Positions 21,960 through 32,364 of a stretch of 64,000 bases of DNA are shown here, one piece after another. The stretch covers positions 150,549,368 to 150,613,367 of the forward strand of contig CM030358.1 of the NCBI GenBank assembly GCA_017893485.1, read 5' to 3'. The position numbers and the translations under genes were made by a program. Within the stretch, counting starts at the first letter, position 1. Each line of letters begins with the position of its first letter. The notes under the pieces are model-generated. The model worked only from the letters and a program-made list of their open reading frames with translations. It searched no databases and was not told where the DNA came from. The DNA is from Hemerocallis citrina. Taxonomy: Eukaryota > Streptophyta > Magnoliopsida > Asparagales > Asphodelaceae.

Positions 21960-23480
21960 ACTTGGTCCTATTTTGGAATCCCTTCGTTCTGAACGTGCAT
22001 CTTTTAAAAGAGAATACGCGTCCATTCTCCACAACGACCACATTAAATGGGTCCAGCGGGCGAAGTTTCATTGGTTGAAGGAGGGTGATGGCAACACCTT
22101 TTTCTTCCACAACTTCGCTACGCATCGTCAGCGATGCAATCATATTTCCTCTATCCTAGACAATGGTGATGAGATCTACGGATGCTGAAATTCATGCTAT
22201 TTTAGGAGCCAACTCGGTCTACAACTTTCGATCGATTAGCTTGCTCAATACGACTTTCAAGATCATTATGAAAGTACTCTCGACCTGTCTAAGTGCTGTC
22301 ATCTCTCCCGTGATTGATTTATTAAAGATCGTTCATCTTTGATAGTGTGGCATCAACCCAAGAAATCATCTCTGAGTGTCATAGATCTGATTCCGAGGGC
22401 ATCCTGATGAAATTAGACTTTCAAAAAGCTTATGATAATGTTTAGTTGGGATTTCCTTTTTGAGATCCTCTTTCATCGTGATTTTGGTCCGAAATGGATC
22501 ACCTGGATTAAATCGAGTCTACCATGGTGTGCTGAACCTCCAATACGCCGACGATACTATCATTTTCACCAAACCCTTTTTCTCTACAACGACCACATTA
22601 AATGGGTCCAGCGGGCGAAGTTTCATTGGTTGAAGGAGGGTGATGGCAACACCTTTTTCTTCCACAACTTCGCTACGCATCGTCAGCGATGCAATCATAT
22701 TTCCTCTATCCTAGAAAATGGTGACGAGATCTACAGATGTTGAAATTCATGCTAAAATTCATGCTATTTTAGGAGCCAACTCGGTCTACAACTTTCGACC
22801 GATTAGCTTGCTCAATACGACTTTCAAGATCATTATGAAAGTACTCTCGACCTGTCTAGGTGCTGTCATCTCTCCCGTGATTGACCCTGCCCATTCGGGC
22901 TTTATTAGGCTTTATTAAAGATCGCTCATCTTTGATAGTGTGGCGTCAGCCCAAGAAATCATCTCTGAGTGTCATAGATCCAATTCTGAGGGCATCCTGA
23001 TGAAATTAGACTTTCAAAAAGCTTATGATAATGTTAGTTGGGATTTTCTTTTTGAGATCCTCTTTCATCGTGGTTTTGGTCCGAAATGGATCGCCTGGAT
23101 TAAATCGAGTCTTTTGCAGGGACCTCGTCCGTTATTATTAATGGTTCGGAAGGTCACAAGTTCATGTGTAAGCGTGGTCTTGGCCAGGGTGATCCTATTT
23201 CTTCCCTCTTATTTTCTCTTGTGGTCGATGTGTTCAGTAAGTTGCTCTGCAATGCTTGGGAGGCCAATGTCATCGAAGGTCTTTGGGGTTCTCAAAGATA
23301 CCGTGGTGTGCTGAACCTCCAATACGCCGACGATACTATCATTTTCACCAAACGCACCTTACGTAACCGTTGCTCCTTTATATTTTTGAAAGTGCCTCTG
23401 GTTTACCTATTAATTTTCAAAAATCTTCTGTTCTATAAGTTACACTTAATTTCAAAAATCTTCTGTTTTCTTTTCTTTCT
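21960..23480 (+). pseudogene. LINE reverse transcriptase, duplicated and frameshifted
   Basis: Conserved pieces in order: WVQRAKFHWLKEGDGNTFFF, FRPISLLNTTFKIIMKVL, LMKLDFQKAYDNVSWDFLFE, GLGQGDPISSLLFSLVVDV, LQYADDTIIF (catalytic YADD near 23320) and SGLPINFQKSSV. The complete series is in the second of two tandem copies; the first lacks the GQGDP region. Frame changes separate nearly every block. No zinc-binding or RNase H domain follows. Confidence 0.8.
22031..23345 (+). repeat. Tandem duplication of the reverse transcriptase region (555-bp offset)
   Basis: acaacgaccacattaaatgg starts at 22031 and 22586. The first copy runs to the YADD-proximal sequence near 22570 but lacks the about 180-bp GQGDP segment present in copy 2. 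Confidence 0.85.
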
Positions 23481-24607
23481 GTTTCCGTACAGCACTGAGG
23501 TGTTACTGGTGTCTCCTTTCCTCTTCCTTAGGAGGTGTTTTGGTCTCCTTTTGGTCTTTGTTGATGGGCTCAGTCGGCGTCCTATTTTGGTCTACTTTGT
23601 GCTTACTTTCATTTTCTCCTGCTGGTTGTAGTTTATTCCAATATGTTTCACTTGATTGGTTGTTCTTTCTCGTTGGCTGATGTGGCTTGTCTTTCTTTTG
23701 GAGGCCTTTGTTTCACTTGTTGTGGTTGCTGTTTTGCGCCTGGTTTGGCTTAATACCTGTGTTGCATTTTCCTTTGCATTGTGGTTGCTAGATTTGATTA
23801 TTTCTGCTCTTTGCTTGTGGTTCGTAGCTTTTAGTCAAACCTTGGAAGGCTGTTGTAGTCCCGACTGTGATTTGTTTGGTTGTTTCCTTTTTATTTTTGG
23901 GTTTTGACCAAGGTTGGCATGTTTCTTCGTTTTTTCCTTTCTTTTGGCGTGTCTCGTTGCTCATTTTTTTGATGGGTCTTCTTTCTTTCTTTTGGTAGCA
24001 CACCAGTGTGTACCGGCGGTATTTCTTGACTGTGTTTCCTCCTCCCGAAGGTTATTTTTTCGGTTTCTTCGCCATTCTCTCCCCACTGTCTCGCTGGGGT
24101 TCAGTCTCTTTGTTCATTTCGCCTCTTTGCAGGTCATATCTGCTTGGGTCCTAGGGATTGTAAAAGCCCTTTCGGTTCCTACGGATTTCGGAGGTTTTGT
24201 TTCCGTTGTGCTCTGGCGTGGCTTTCCCTGTTTTTTCTTCTCTCTATCTTCGGCTATAGTCTTCATGCCCATTTGGTTTGCGATTTTCGTTCCTTTTTGC
24301 GGGCACCATCGCAGTGTCTGGTGTTCTCCTTTCCGCAGTATTCGATCGGTGGTCTTGGAGTGGTTCTTCGCCCCAGGGTCTAGACTTCGCTGATGTTGCT
24401 TTCGATCCCATGCATTTTCTGGCTTTCTGGATTGCATTGGCAATGTGCTCTATTGCTATTGTATCTGTATTTGTAGCTTTGTGTTGTTGTCGTACTATTC
24501 TTTTATACTATTCATAATATTGTATCTGTTTGTAACCCTCAATTTTTATTTATATAATAATATTGGGCTGGAATCTTTTGATTCCATCCACTTTATCAAA
24601 AAAAATT
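23480..24607 (+). other. T-rich 3' untranslated region of the LINE
   Basis: T/G-rich sequence whose open frames give hydrophobic low-complexity translations without domains. It ends in tttatcaaaaaaaa, the LINE 3' end. Confidence 0.6.
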
Positions 24608-24655
24608 CCTAAACGACCACAAATAAGAATACAAACCTACCCTAAAGATACCCTC

Positions 24656-24720
24656 AGCATTGTGGACACAGGTAGCTGTCAATTGATTGATGGCATCCGT
24701 ACCCTCAGCATTGTGCCCCT
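24656..24720 (+). pseudogene. AN: Possible ANGUSTIFOLIA/CtBP-like exon scrap
   Basis: The translation SIVDTGSCQLIDG resembles the VNTGSSQLLDD segment that follows the HIKPGAF region in ANGUSTIFOLIA, a plant CtBP-family protein of cell-shape control. It lies close to, but in opposite orientation from, a stronger match at 24785-24964. The match is short and could be chance. Confidence 0.4.
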
Positions 24721-24784
24721 ACAAAATTTAGAAAAATCTTTTTAAATTCAAGAACAAGAATTTATTTCCATAACAGCAGGCAAA

Positions 24785-24964
24785 TTATGAAAGTTCTATA
24801 ATCAGATGGCATTCTTCTTTGAGAATATGAAGTATGCCTTTTGTTAGTGAGCAATGAAGCGAAACAATGTCACTTGCTGCCAATAAAACATTTAGGGTGT
24901 CCATTTTTCGAGCAGCAGGAAGAAATATATTAGATGTCCTTGATTTTCCTTTTCCCTTCAGTAA
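24785..24964 (-). pseudogene. AN: ANGUSTIFOLIA/CtBP-like gene fragment (single exon remnant)
   Basis: Minus-strand translation includes KGKGKSRTS, FLPAARKMDTLNVLLAASDI and VSLHCSLTKGILHILKEEC. It follows the dehydrogenase-like domain of plant ANGUSTIFOLIA (family pattern: ARRMDTLNDLLAASD then SLHCALTN). It stops after ELS, so only about 60 residues of a roughly 600-aa protein remain. No other exons were found except the doubtful inverted scrap at 24656. It is either a captured fragment or the remains of a rearranged copy. Confidence 0.75.
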
Positions 24965-25057
24965 AATGAGAAACACAATACATCCATAAAAACAGAAAGT
25001 AAATATAATTCACATGTTATTACATAATGAATATATCATATTCATTGTGTACATTTT

Positions 25058-25325
25058 TTGTTATTACATAATGAAAACCTATATCATATTCATTGTAAGC
25101 TACCCTTGTATTTGCTCCAGTTCACAAAAGAGAAAATCCAGTACAATATTTTCTCCAGTTCACAAAAGGATATAATCTACTGGATATAATCCAGTACAAT
25201 ATTTTGTTATTACATAATGATAACCTATATCATATTCATTGTAAGCTACCTGTATTTGCTCCAGTTCACAAAAGAGAAAATGCAGTACAATATTTTCTCC
25301 AGTTCACAAAAGGATATAATCACCT
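25058..25325 (+). repeat. 146-bp tandem duplication
   Basis: ttgttattacataatga starts at 25058 and 25204. Both units continue through catattcattgtaagctacc and ccagttcacaaaagagaaaa. Confidence 0.85.
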
Positions 25326-26750
25326 GCACTGCAATTTCTACCATATACTGTTTTCATAATCTAAAATTAAAATATATGCTAGTTCCTTTATATATTGTAC
25401 TACATATACTTCCCTCATATAGAGTAGTTGTACACAAATGGTGGGACTCTTGATGGACGATCTGTACTCTTTTATCTTATCTTGCTTCTTACGACGTAAG
25501 ACGCATGCGTACAAAAAAAATAATCTATTTGGACGCTTCTTACTCGTGCTGCCAATTTTCTATGGATTAGAAGAACTGTAAATTTTGCAACCACTTCAAA
25601 CATAATTAACAAGCATCCAAACAAACAACTTGATCTTTCATAGACATAGAATGTAAACCTTGAAAACTATCTGAATCTTCCATAATGAATCACACCGAGG
25701 GTTTATCATCACTCAATACGAGGAAATCCCCTCATATAAGGAAGGGGTTCTCTTTACACTAAACTTATAATGGAAGAAACAAATACAATCTAAACCCAAA
25801 ACCTTTTGACATCAATATGTGTTTATAATTAGATAGGCAAATAACTTGAATAATATTTCTTCTATAAGTTACACTTAATTATACTATCCCGCTTCTAATA
25901 ATACTTCCAGTTCTAATCCCTCATCCTAAAGTTTCATCAGTTCAACTTTAATCAAGAATCAAGATTAACAAATTTGCATACACTTTTGTACTGTACAATG
26001 GAGAACTAGATCATGTATCTGACGAATAAGTAAATCATACCATAATAAATAAACCTGGTGACAAAGAGAGAATGCAGCACCACCATCAATTACAGTGCTG
26101 GACATAATCACCACCAAGGTTTCAAAAAGCGCAAAGCACAAATTAACCTATATACATCAAGCCCCCCACCCATTCACAAAAACAATATCAACTGTTAGAA
26201 TCTAATATAACAGCCGACACCACCTTGAAACTTTGGTGTAGTGATGATACATTTCACTCAGTTTTAAACTAACCTAGTTAGATTCACTACTGTGCATGTA
26301 CTGAATGTGAATTATCTAATATATTAAATTAAATATTGAACCAAACACCATTGCAGGAACCGAAAAGCCACCATATAAAGCTGAAATTTTGGTTGATTTG
26401 TTGATCTTATCATTCATCGTTTCTTCTTTCTATATACACAGGTGTAATGGACGGGAGATTTCATTGGAATAAATGTCAAATTAGCAAGACAAACATCTTA
26501 CTAATTAAAGAACAACAATATAGACTTCCTTGGAACATCATCATTTTCATTTAGAGATTAAAAGTAAATCAAAATATTGTTTGTTATGAGAATTGGGAGA
26601 TAACAATACCTATTAGTTTAATTGCCATGAATGTCAACAACAACATAAGAAAGAAAACGATGTACATTAAAATTCTAGATTAACAATATTTCTTAATATA
26701 ATAATAATTCTTATTTGAAGTGAACTTTGTTCCGTGAATAATGCTTCAGC
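25326..26750. other. AT-rich spacer
   Basis: No gene, element terminus or RNA gene recognised. Confidence 0.55.
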
Positions 26751-26894
26751 CACTACCAATTTCACTACCATTCTCTTCACTACCTTAAGGTGGTATACTC
26801 CTATTGGAGAGTTCCCCCACCTACTCTATCTTTCCCTACCTATTGGAGTGTGCCACCTAAGGTAGTGAAGAGAAATGTAGTGAAATTGGTAGTG
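26751..26894. mobile_element. 144-bp MITE-like inverted repeat
   Basis: The ends cactaccaatttcactacc and its reverse complement form arms of about 43 bp with few mismatches, closing on ccttaaggtgg. No clear target duplication was found, so the superfamily is open. The CACTA-like end may be coincidental. Confidence 0.7.
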
Positions 26895-27250
26895 AATGTA
26901 GCATTACTCTTGTTCCGCTGGGAACACAACTTTTGAGGATGTTTCAAATGCATTGAGCCCTGTGTCTCATCATCAATACATAGCCTAATTAGTGTTGCTA
27001 AAAGTTGATTGTGAAGACGATTCGCCAAAGGTCACACAATTAGCATCGGGAGATGTTTCTCTAAGCTAGAAAGTGACAATTATACTCACTTAGTGTGACA
27101 AAAATAGCATCAACATTAATAAAGCAGAGGTAAAACAACACACAAAATGCCAAGATCAAAAATATATAGCATCAACATTAATAAAGCAGAGGTAAAACAA
27201 CACACAACATGCCATGACAACCTCAGATTCCTAATTAGTTTAAACTGACC
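26895..27250. other. Spacer with a 58-bp direct repeat
   Basis: tagcatcaacattaataaag with the following gaggtaaaacaacacaca occurs at about 27110 and 27168. It may include further degraded introns or exons of the neighbouring minus-strand gene, but no exon could be supported. Confidence 0.5.
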
Positions 27251-27263
27251 GCGATTCATCAAA

Positions 27264-28160
27264 CTAATCGATTCTTGTGAACTCTAGTCTTTTAATCTGA
27301 GTCTTGTTCGCCAATGTAGCAGCAAATTTCCTCGATTTTTTTTTTTTTTTTTTTGGTTTTTTAAAAAATAAATCAGATTAACAGACTGTACCTATCGGTC
27401 GCTGGATCGCCAAGTTGGGTTTCTTGCTAATCAATTTCTTCCTGTAACAAAATACAACAAGAATACAAATCAGACCTATCGGTCGCTGGATCGCCAAGTT
27501 GGGCTTCTTGCTAATCACTTTCTTCCTCTAACAAAATACAACAAGAATACAAATGAGACCCATCGGTCGCTGGATCGCCAGGTTGGGCTTCTTGCTAATC
27601 ACTTTCTTCCTGTAACAAAATACAACAAGAAAAGGGTTACTGATTGAAAAAACTATGATATTAAAAAAAAACCCAAATATGGTTTAAAAAACAAAAAAAT
27701 TATAACATACTCAGAAAATCCTATTTTGTTGATGGCACTAGGATATGGCAGCGCAACAAACATTCCTGATATCCTTCAACGCTCGTCGGTTCGCCATCTG
27801 ATCTGAAAAAACCAACAACAACCCCAGAAACAAACCCACATCAACATTCAAAAACACAACCACAGATCTCAACCTTTTGAACTCTTTACAAAATACCTCT
27901 AAAATTTACGGGTTTTTCACCGCAACCCCTCTGTTCTCTCATTCCCCGACTCCACCATCTACAAACAGCTCTCAAATTCAAACCCCGAACCCAAGACAAG
28001 AACCAACCCAAAACAGATAGAGACCCTACTATCAAGAACCCCAAAAGAGTTGGAAGATTTTTGCCTCTTTCTTGCAATGAATCTATCTGTAAATTCTCAA
28101 TAAATAAGGGAAGGGGACGAGAAGAACGGATGCGTCTTGGAAAATGCACCAGGTCAACGA
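27264..28160 (-). pseudogene. Broken gene resembling the N-terminus of a plant B-type cyclin
   Basis: On the minus strand a start at 27797 gives MANRRALKDIRN; RRALKDIRN fits the cyclin destruction box RxxLxxIxN. Downstream come three tandem copies of a 50-nt exon-like piece (KKVISKKPNLAIQRPI and variants; 27560-27609, 27476-27525, 27392-27441), each between an acceptor ttgttacag and a GT. Then comes a segment SRKFAATLANKTQIKR (about 27334-27264) resembling the RPxTRKFAAQLA region of B cyclins. Frames do not join cleanly, a stop follows the first exon at 27738-27740, and the cyclin box is absent. A 5' leader with intron-like features runs to about 28160. Cyclin identity rests on short motifs. 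Confidence 0.5.
27391..27632 (-). repeat. 84-bp tandem repeat, three units, each with an exon-like core
   Basis: Units start at 27391, 27475 and 27559. Each has a 50-bp core with one open frame (coding minus) and a 34-bp intron-like linker (caaaatacaacaagaa). The few core differences among units are conservative (Leu/Val, Ile/Met). Confidence 0.9.
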
Positions 28161-28173
28161 CCAGTGAATCGTA

Positions 28174-28183
28174 CCCGTTGGAT
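28174..28183 (-). promoter_or_regulatory. Second MSA-like site
   Basis: On the minus strand the sequence ATCCAACGGG contains CCAACGG with flanks close to the MSA consensus. It is about 50 bp from the first site, as expected for paired MSA elements. Confidence 0.35.
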
Positions 28184-28225
28184 GTTGTCTGGGTGCCTGA
28201 GATTGTGCCACGTGGGTTGATACGG

Positions 28226-28238
28226 TTCTAACGGTAAC
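28226..28238 (-). promoter_or_regulatory. MSA-like mitosis-specific activator site
   Basis: TTCTAACGGTAAC matches the MSA core YCYAACGGYY in all but one position. MSA sites bind three-repeat MYB proteins and are characteristic of plant B-cyclin promoters. It lies about 430 bp upstream of the candidate start codon and just beyond the 5' leader of the cyclin-like gene. Confidence 0.45.
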
Positions 28239-28543
28239 CTCTGAACCCTTGTGCTTTCAAAATTTTGTGGTCCTAATTCCTAAATGAAGCTTTTTTATGG
28301 GGGTTCAAATGTGGGTGGGTTTTTTTAATTGATGTTTTGAATTAAGTTGCCTTTTTTGTTCTTGTCTCGCTTATTACAGTCAATGGTTTATATTTAATGG
28401 GATGGGTATGTGCACTGGAATTTGCACCCAGCAAATGACCCAGTGGGAGGGTATAATTAGGAGGGATTAATAAAGTGGATTAGGATGATAATTGATTGCG
28501 CATCCTAATGAGGACAGTGTACGAGAATCTAATTCAAATATAA
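28239..28543. other. Spacer
   Basis: Contains no recognised gene. It borders the poly-T that marks the minus-strand LINE tail. Confidence 0.5.
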
Positions 28544-28796
28544 TTTTTTTTTTTTTTTTAGAAAAAGGTGGAGCCTGGTCACCCTGTTTTATTAAAAAGA
28601 GATTAATAAAACAAAACTCATGGTACTGAGCATACAACAAAATTCTAGAAATACAACAGAAAAACATACTCCACCCCGAACATGAGGGGTGGACAAAATA
28701 CAGACAGAGCAAAAGTAGCTAAAAAGTAATACATCATTCCCCCCAACAAGCCCTGGGGTGGTGGGTATCAATATCCATCAAAGTTCGTGCCTAATC

Positions 28797-29494
28797 TCAG
28801 TCAATCGTCGGTCCGATCTCGATTTCCTCGTCGTCAAACTCCTGTACCTGGAAGACTGACGCAATCCTGCCCCTGGGACCTGCTGCTACCACATTAGCCC
28901 AAAATAAAATTAGATGCATAATATGTTTTAGATTGCCAGAAATAGTATTGCAAGTTCTACGAAAGTAAAGATTATTTCTGTCTAGCCATGGCATCCAGGT
29001 CATTGTGGCAATCGCGATAAACCACGCCTCTCTCATAGCACCCCTCTCCGTTGTGAATTTGGCTCCTACCCACAGGTCCTCGTATGAATTAGGGTATTGA
29101 GATGTCCCTAGTGCACTGAGAACTCCTACGACAACCGCTTTGCTCCTAGGACAGTGAAGGAAAAGATGTTCTCTAGTCTTCAGGGTGGCTTGGCAGAACC
29201 CACATTGAGAATCCAAATTTGGTTGGCGCTTAGTTAGGTTTTCTCTAGTCAGGATCGCATCGTTCAGCACCAACCATAGGAAAACTTTGGTTTTAAGGGG
29301 CGCTTTCGTTTTCCTGACAATGGCCGACGACTTTGGTAAGCATCCCCTAAAGTGGATGCGATTGTACATGGACCGAACCGTGAACTTGCCGTTTTTCTCC
29401 AGATCCCAGGTTTTCTTGTCGGGCCCCTGAGCACAGCCAATTCCAGTGTTGGAGATGTAGTTCTGAAGTTCCGTTAGTCTGCGTTGGGAGCCTA
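28797..29494 (-). pseudogene. LINE ORF2 C-terminus: zinc-binding reverse-transcriptase domain
   Basis: The frame continues from the LTR junction (IGSQRRLTELQNYI) and contains WDLEKNGKFTVRSMYNRI, then APLKTKVFLWLVLNDAILTR, CGFCQATLKTREHLFLHCP and a C-terminal acidic tail. C-x2-C-x7-H-x4-C is the zf-RVT pattern of plant LINEs. The frame is open to its natural stop at 28797. Confidence 0.9.
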
Positions 29495-30638
29495 TGTAGA
29501 ACCCCGTATTTTCCAATATTATTTTTAAATATTTGAAAATGAATTTAAATGATTTTCTGGAAATTTAATTAATATTTTCTAAAAAATTTATCTTTTACAC
29601 GTGCAAAACACGTGCAAATGCTTTCTTGAGAAATTTGAAAGTCAAGTTTTCCCTATGAAAAATCATTATTTAATATTTGGGATTTATTTAGTATTTTTCC
29701 AGATTTTTCTGAAATTAATTGGATCTATTTGCAATTTTTGAGAAAAGAATGACCTTTTTGCAAATTTGACATTTTAAGGGTTAAAATGTAAAAGGTATTT
29801 TCTGGACGTTTTGAACAGTACCAATTGAGATATAAGATTATATTTTACTTTTAAATCCTACTTCAAATGAATTTGATTGAATTTCCAAGAATAGAGTTAC
29901 ATATATAAAGTTGTATTTTGTCGGGATCATTTTGTAAAATTGTCGTGAAACCCTAAAACTCTTTATTCCGGGTATTTAAAAGGATTTTGGTAGCCGTCAT
30001 TCTGGAAAAAACAATATTGATTTTTTAGAGTTGTTTTGGTGGAGCGAGAGGAAGATTTGGATCTAGCAAAAAGGAAGGCTTTTATTTGGATCTTTGCAAT
30101 TCTAAGGTGAGTGACATTGTGTGTTTTGTTTTGTTTTGTGAATGATATAAATTTGTCTTGTTGTGATCTATGTATGCGGGTGGCAATGTTGTTTGATTTG
30201 ATGTTGTGAATAATATAGATCTTGAAATTGTGGTATGATTCATGTGAATAATGATTGTTGTTTGTACCATGTTGTGAAATCTACGAATGATTAGTAGATC
30301 TTTATCTATAAAATCGTATTGCTAAAGGCATGATTAAGATTTGGGTATGGCTATGATCGGATGATGAACATCTGGATCTTATATAATGTGGATCAAATTT
30401 TTATTGAGAGTTGTGAAAGAAACTTAGTATTGAGAAACCCTAATGAAAGAATTAGTAGTCTAGAACAAGAGAACTTGAGTTTTGACATTTGATGTTTTGA
30501 GTAATATACCCATAATGAAGATTCTTTGAGATTTGTCATTTTACCTGAATACGAACTATTTTCATAAACAATGAATCTTTAGAAAACTCCAGTTTTAATT
30601 ATTGTATTCAGACCTAAGTTATGAAAACTGTTGGCCGA

Positions 30639-30985
30639 CAGCCGACTGGTCTACCTATCAGTCGACTGGTACGACCCTACTGATGTTTCATTAGCCTTTT
30701 TGAAAATTCGATCTGGACAGCCGACTGAGACCCTTGTCAGTCGACTGGTGTACTTAGAACTTACTGTGTAAAATTATGTCAGTTTCTTGTCTGGACAGTC
30801 GACCTATACCTCCTTTAAGTCGACTTATATACTTAGAATATTTTGTGAAAATTTATTGAAATTTACCTCGGGTAAGTCGACCGATTCTCTTTTAAGTCGA
30901 CTGTTATGACTTAGTTTATTTTTGTAAAACTTTGGATAATTGTCTTCTGGACAGTCGACTTACCACAGTATAAGTCGACTGGTAC
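30639..30985 (+). repeat. Five degenerate 77-79 bp repeats, each with paired GTCGAC boxes
   Basis: Pairs start at about 30639, 30718, 30795, 30873 and 30951. In each pair the boxes (RTCGAC or GCCGAC with flanking CAG/ACTGG) are 20 or 21 bp apart, while the intervening 45-50 bp is poorly conserved apart from weak acttag and ttgtaaaa phrases. The boxes are conserved much better than the rest of the unit. Confidence 0.8.
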
Positions 30986-31351
30986 TGAAGGATCTTTGTA
31001 AACTTTAGTGTTATTTCGAATGATTGGTTTTCAGATAATTCAGTCTATACTTTGTCTTCAGTTAAGCTTTTGATTTGAGAAATTCAGTTGAGCTAATTTT
31101 GTTTAGTGGAAAGTTGTTTAAGACTTTTTGAGCTTGAGTCTCTAGAAGTGAGTGACCCTAGTATACCGGTGTTGAGTTATTTTGTTGAGGCCCGTAGAGG
31201 CATTTCAGTTATTCAGTTTTGATTTTAGTCCGGTAGGGTACACTACTCTAGGAGATTCGTTGAGTAATTAAGTAACCCAAAAATAATAAGGACAGGCACT
31301 AGTGGTGATATGATGAACGGGAACATGGGTTATGCACCTCAGTATGGCTTT

Positions 31352-31645
31352 AGATGTGGGATTTAATCTCTGGAATTATCCAAGTAACTTTCTTGAGATG
31401 TGGGATTTATCTCCGAAATTATCCAGGTAAATTACCTGAGATGTGAGATATATCTCCGGAATTATCCAAGTGGTTGCTTGCGATATGGGATTGATCTCCG
31501 GAATTATCAAAGTCGAGGCGACGCACATGGGGTATTCATGTGATGATGTGTCTATGTCTAGATGTGGGATGATCTTCGGAATTATCCAGGTAAAATACCT
31601 GAGATGTGGGATCCATCTCCGGAATTATCAGGCATGGGCTAATTC
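31352..31645 (+). repeat. Roughly 43-bp tandem repeat, six or more units
   Basis: gatgtgggat...atctccggaattatcc recurs at about 31352, 31397, 31440, 31482, 31561 and 31603, with one larger gap. The repeat lies within the solo LTR. Confidence 0.8.
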
Positions 31646-32364
31646 TCACAGTTTATCTTTATCTCGTAGTAGTCATCGTGATAGGATTAGTTGCATAGCG
31701 GGGGATTGAACCCTATGATGTGGAGACGTTAAGGGCTTGCACCGAACCTATGTAGAATGGGATGCATAGACTTCGACAAGTATGCATTAGAGAGTCCGCA
31801 TATAGACTTTGTGTTGTCTTGACTTGGTTTTGTGCATGAGTTTTCCAGTTTTCCTACACTTGACATTTAGACTAGATGCACTTGTTGTTTTCATTCTATG
31901 ATGTTTCCATGCTTTACACCTTTGTTATTCCTCATTCAATTATTATTGTGGTTAATACATATTGTTGATGACTTCATGTTTTATGATTAAATTATATTGT
32001 TTGTTTTTATGTCACTTACACCATTTATGGCTAACCCCTTTAGTTTGGGGATTAGGGATCATCTCTAGCCTCATGTGTTACAGGTTGTTGCTTAGAGTTT
32101 GGAGGCTTGGATGCTTGAGTTAGTTTTGAGATATGCAGATGTAATAGATCTTTGTGTAAAATCTTGATAAAAGAAGTGTTGTAAAAAGAATGTTGTAATT
32201 CAAGGTGTTTGTAATTCCGCTGTGTTTGAGAAAGATTGATTTAATAAGAATTTGGAATAAAATTATTTGTGTTTTTGGGCTATGTGTACTGTTACATTGA
32301 AGTTGATGCTGGGATTGTGCCACGTATTTTCTAAGTTATTATATTAGAAATTCGGGGCGCTACA

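Larger units (their letters stand above)
16256..24607 (+). mobile_element. L1-type plant LINE, rearranged, with nested TRIM
   Basis: Order on the plus strand: 5' region, ORF1 with zinc knuckles (16450 on), endonuclease (20701 on), reverse transcriptase with YADD (21960-23480), a T-rich 3' UTR, and a 3' end tttatcaaaaaaaa typical of plant LINEs. The flanks cttaaacgaccac (16243-16255) and cctaaacgaccac (24608-24620) form a likely 13-bp target duplication with one mismatch. The element is interrupted by a TRIM (17538-18756) and carries tandem duplications of about 432, 321 and 555 bp. It has many stops and frameshifts and is not functional. Confidence 0.75.
29495..32364 (+). mobile_element. Solo LTR of a Ty3/gypsy-like element inside the second LINE
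   Basis: It begins tgtagaaccccg and ends cggggcgctaca, so the ends are TG...CA with inverted similarity. The flanks gccta (29490-29494) and accta (32365-32369) make a 5-bp target duplication with one mismatch. No internal region or second LTR exists. Removing it restores LINE continuity. It contains a TATA-like tatttaaaag near 29970, a splice-donor-like ctaag|gtgagtg near 30105, and two internal tandem repeats. Confidence 0.85.

Noticed and set aside
23656..24393. Hydrophobic open frames suggesting membrane proteins
   Set aside because: They lie in the T-rich LINE 3' UTR and are by-products of base composition.
26751..26894. MITE assigned to CACTA because the ends read cacta...tagtg
   Set aside because: The flanking 3 bp (agc and aat) do not match and the remaining arm sequence has no CACTA features, so the superfamily was left open.
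27391..27632. 84-bp repeats considered as a CRISPR-like or rolling-circle array
   Set aside because: Three units identical throughout, including linkers, so this is a simple tandem duplication.
28467..28712. Minus-strand open frame of 81 codons
   Set aside because: It covers the LINE 3' UTR and poly(A) tail.
30639..30985. Regularly spaced repeat resembling a CRISPR array
   Set aside because: Repeats are short boxes in a plant LTR, intervening sequences are related rather than unique, and no cas genes exist.
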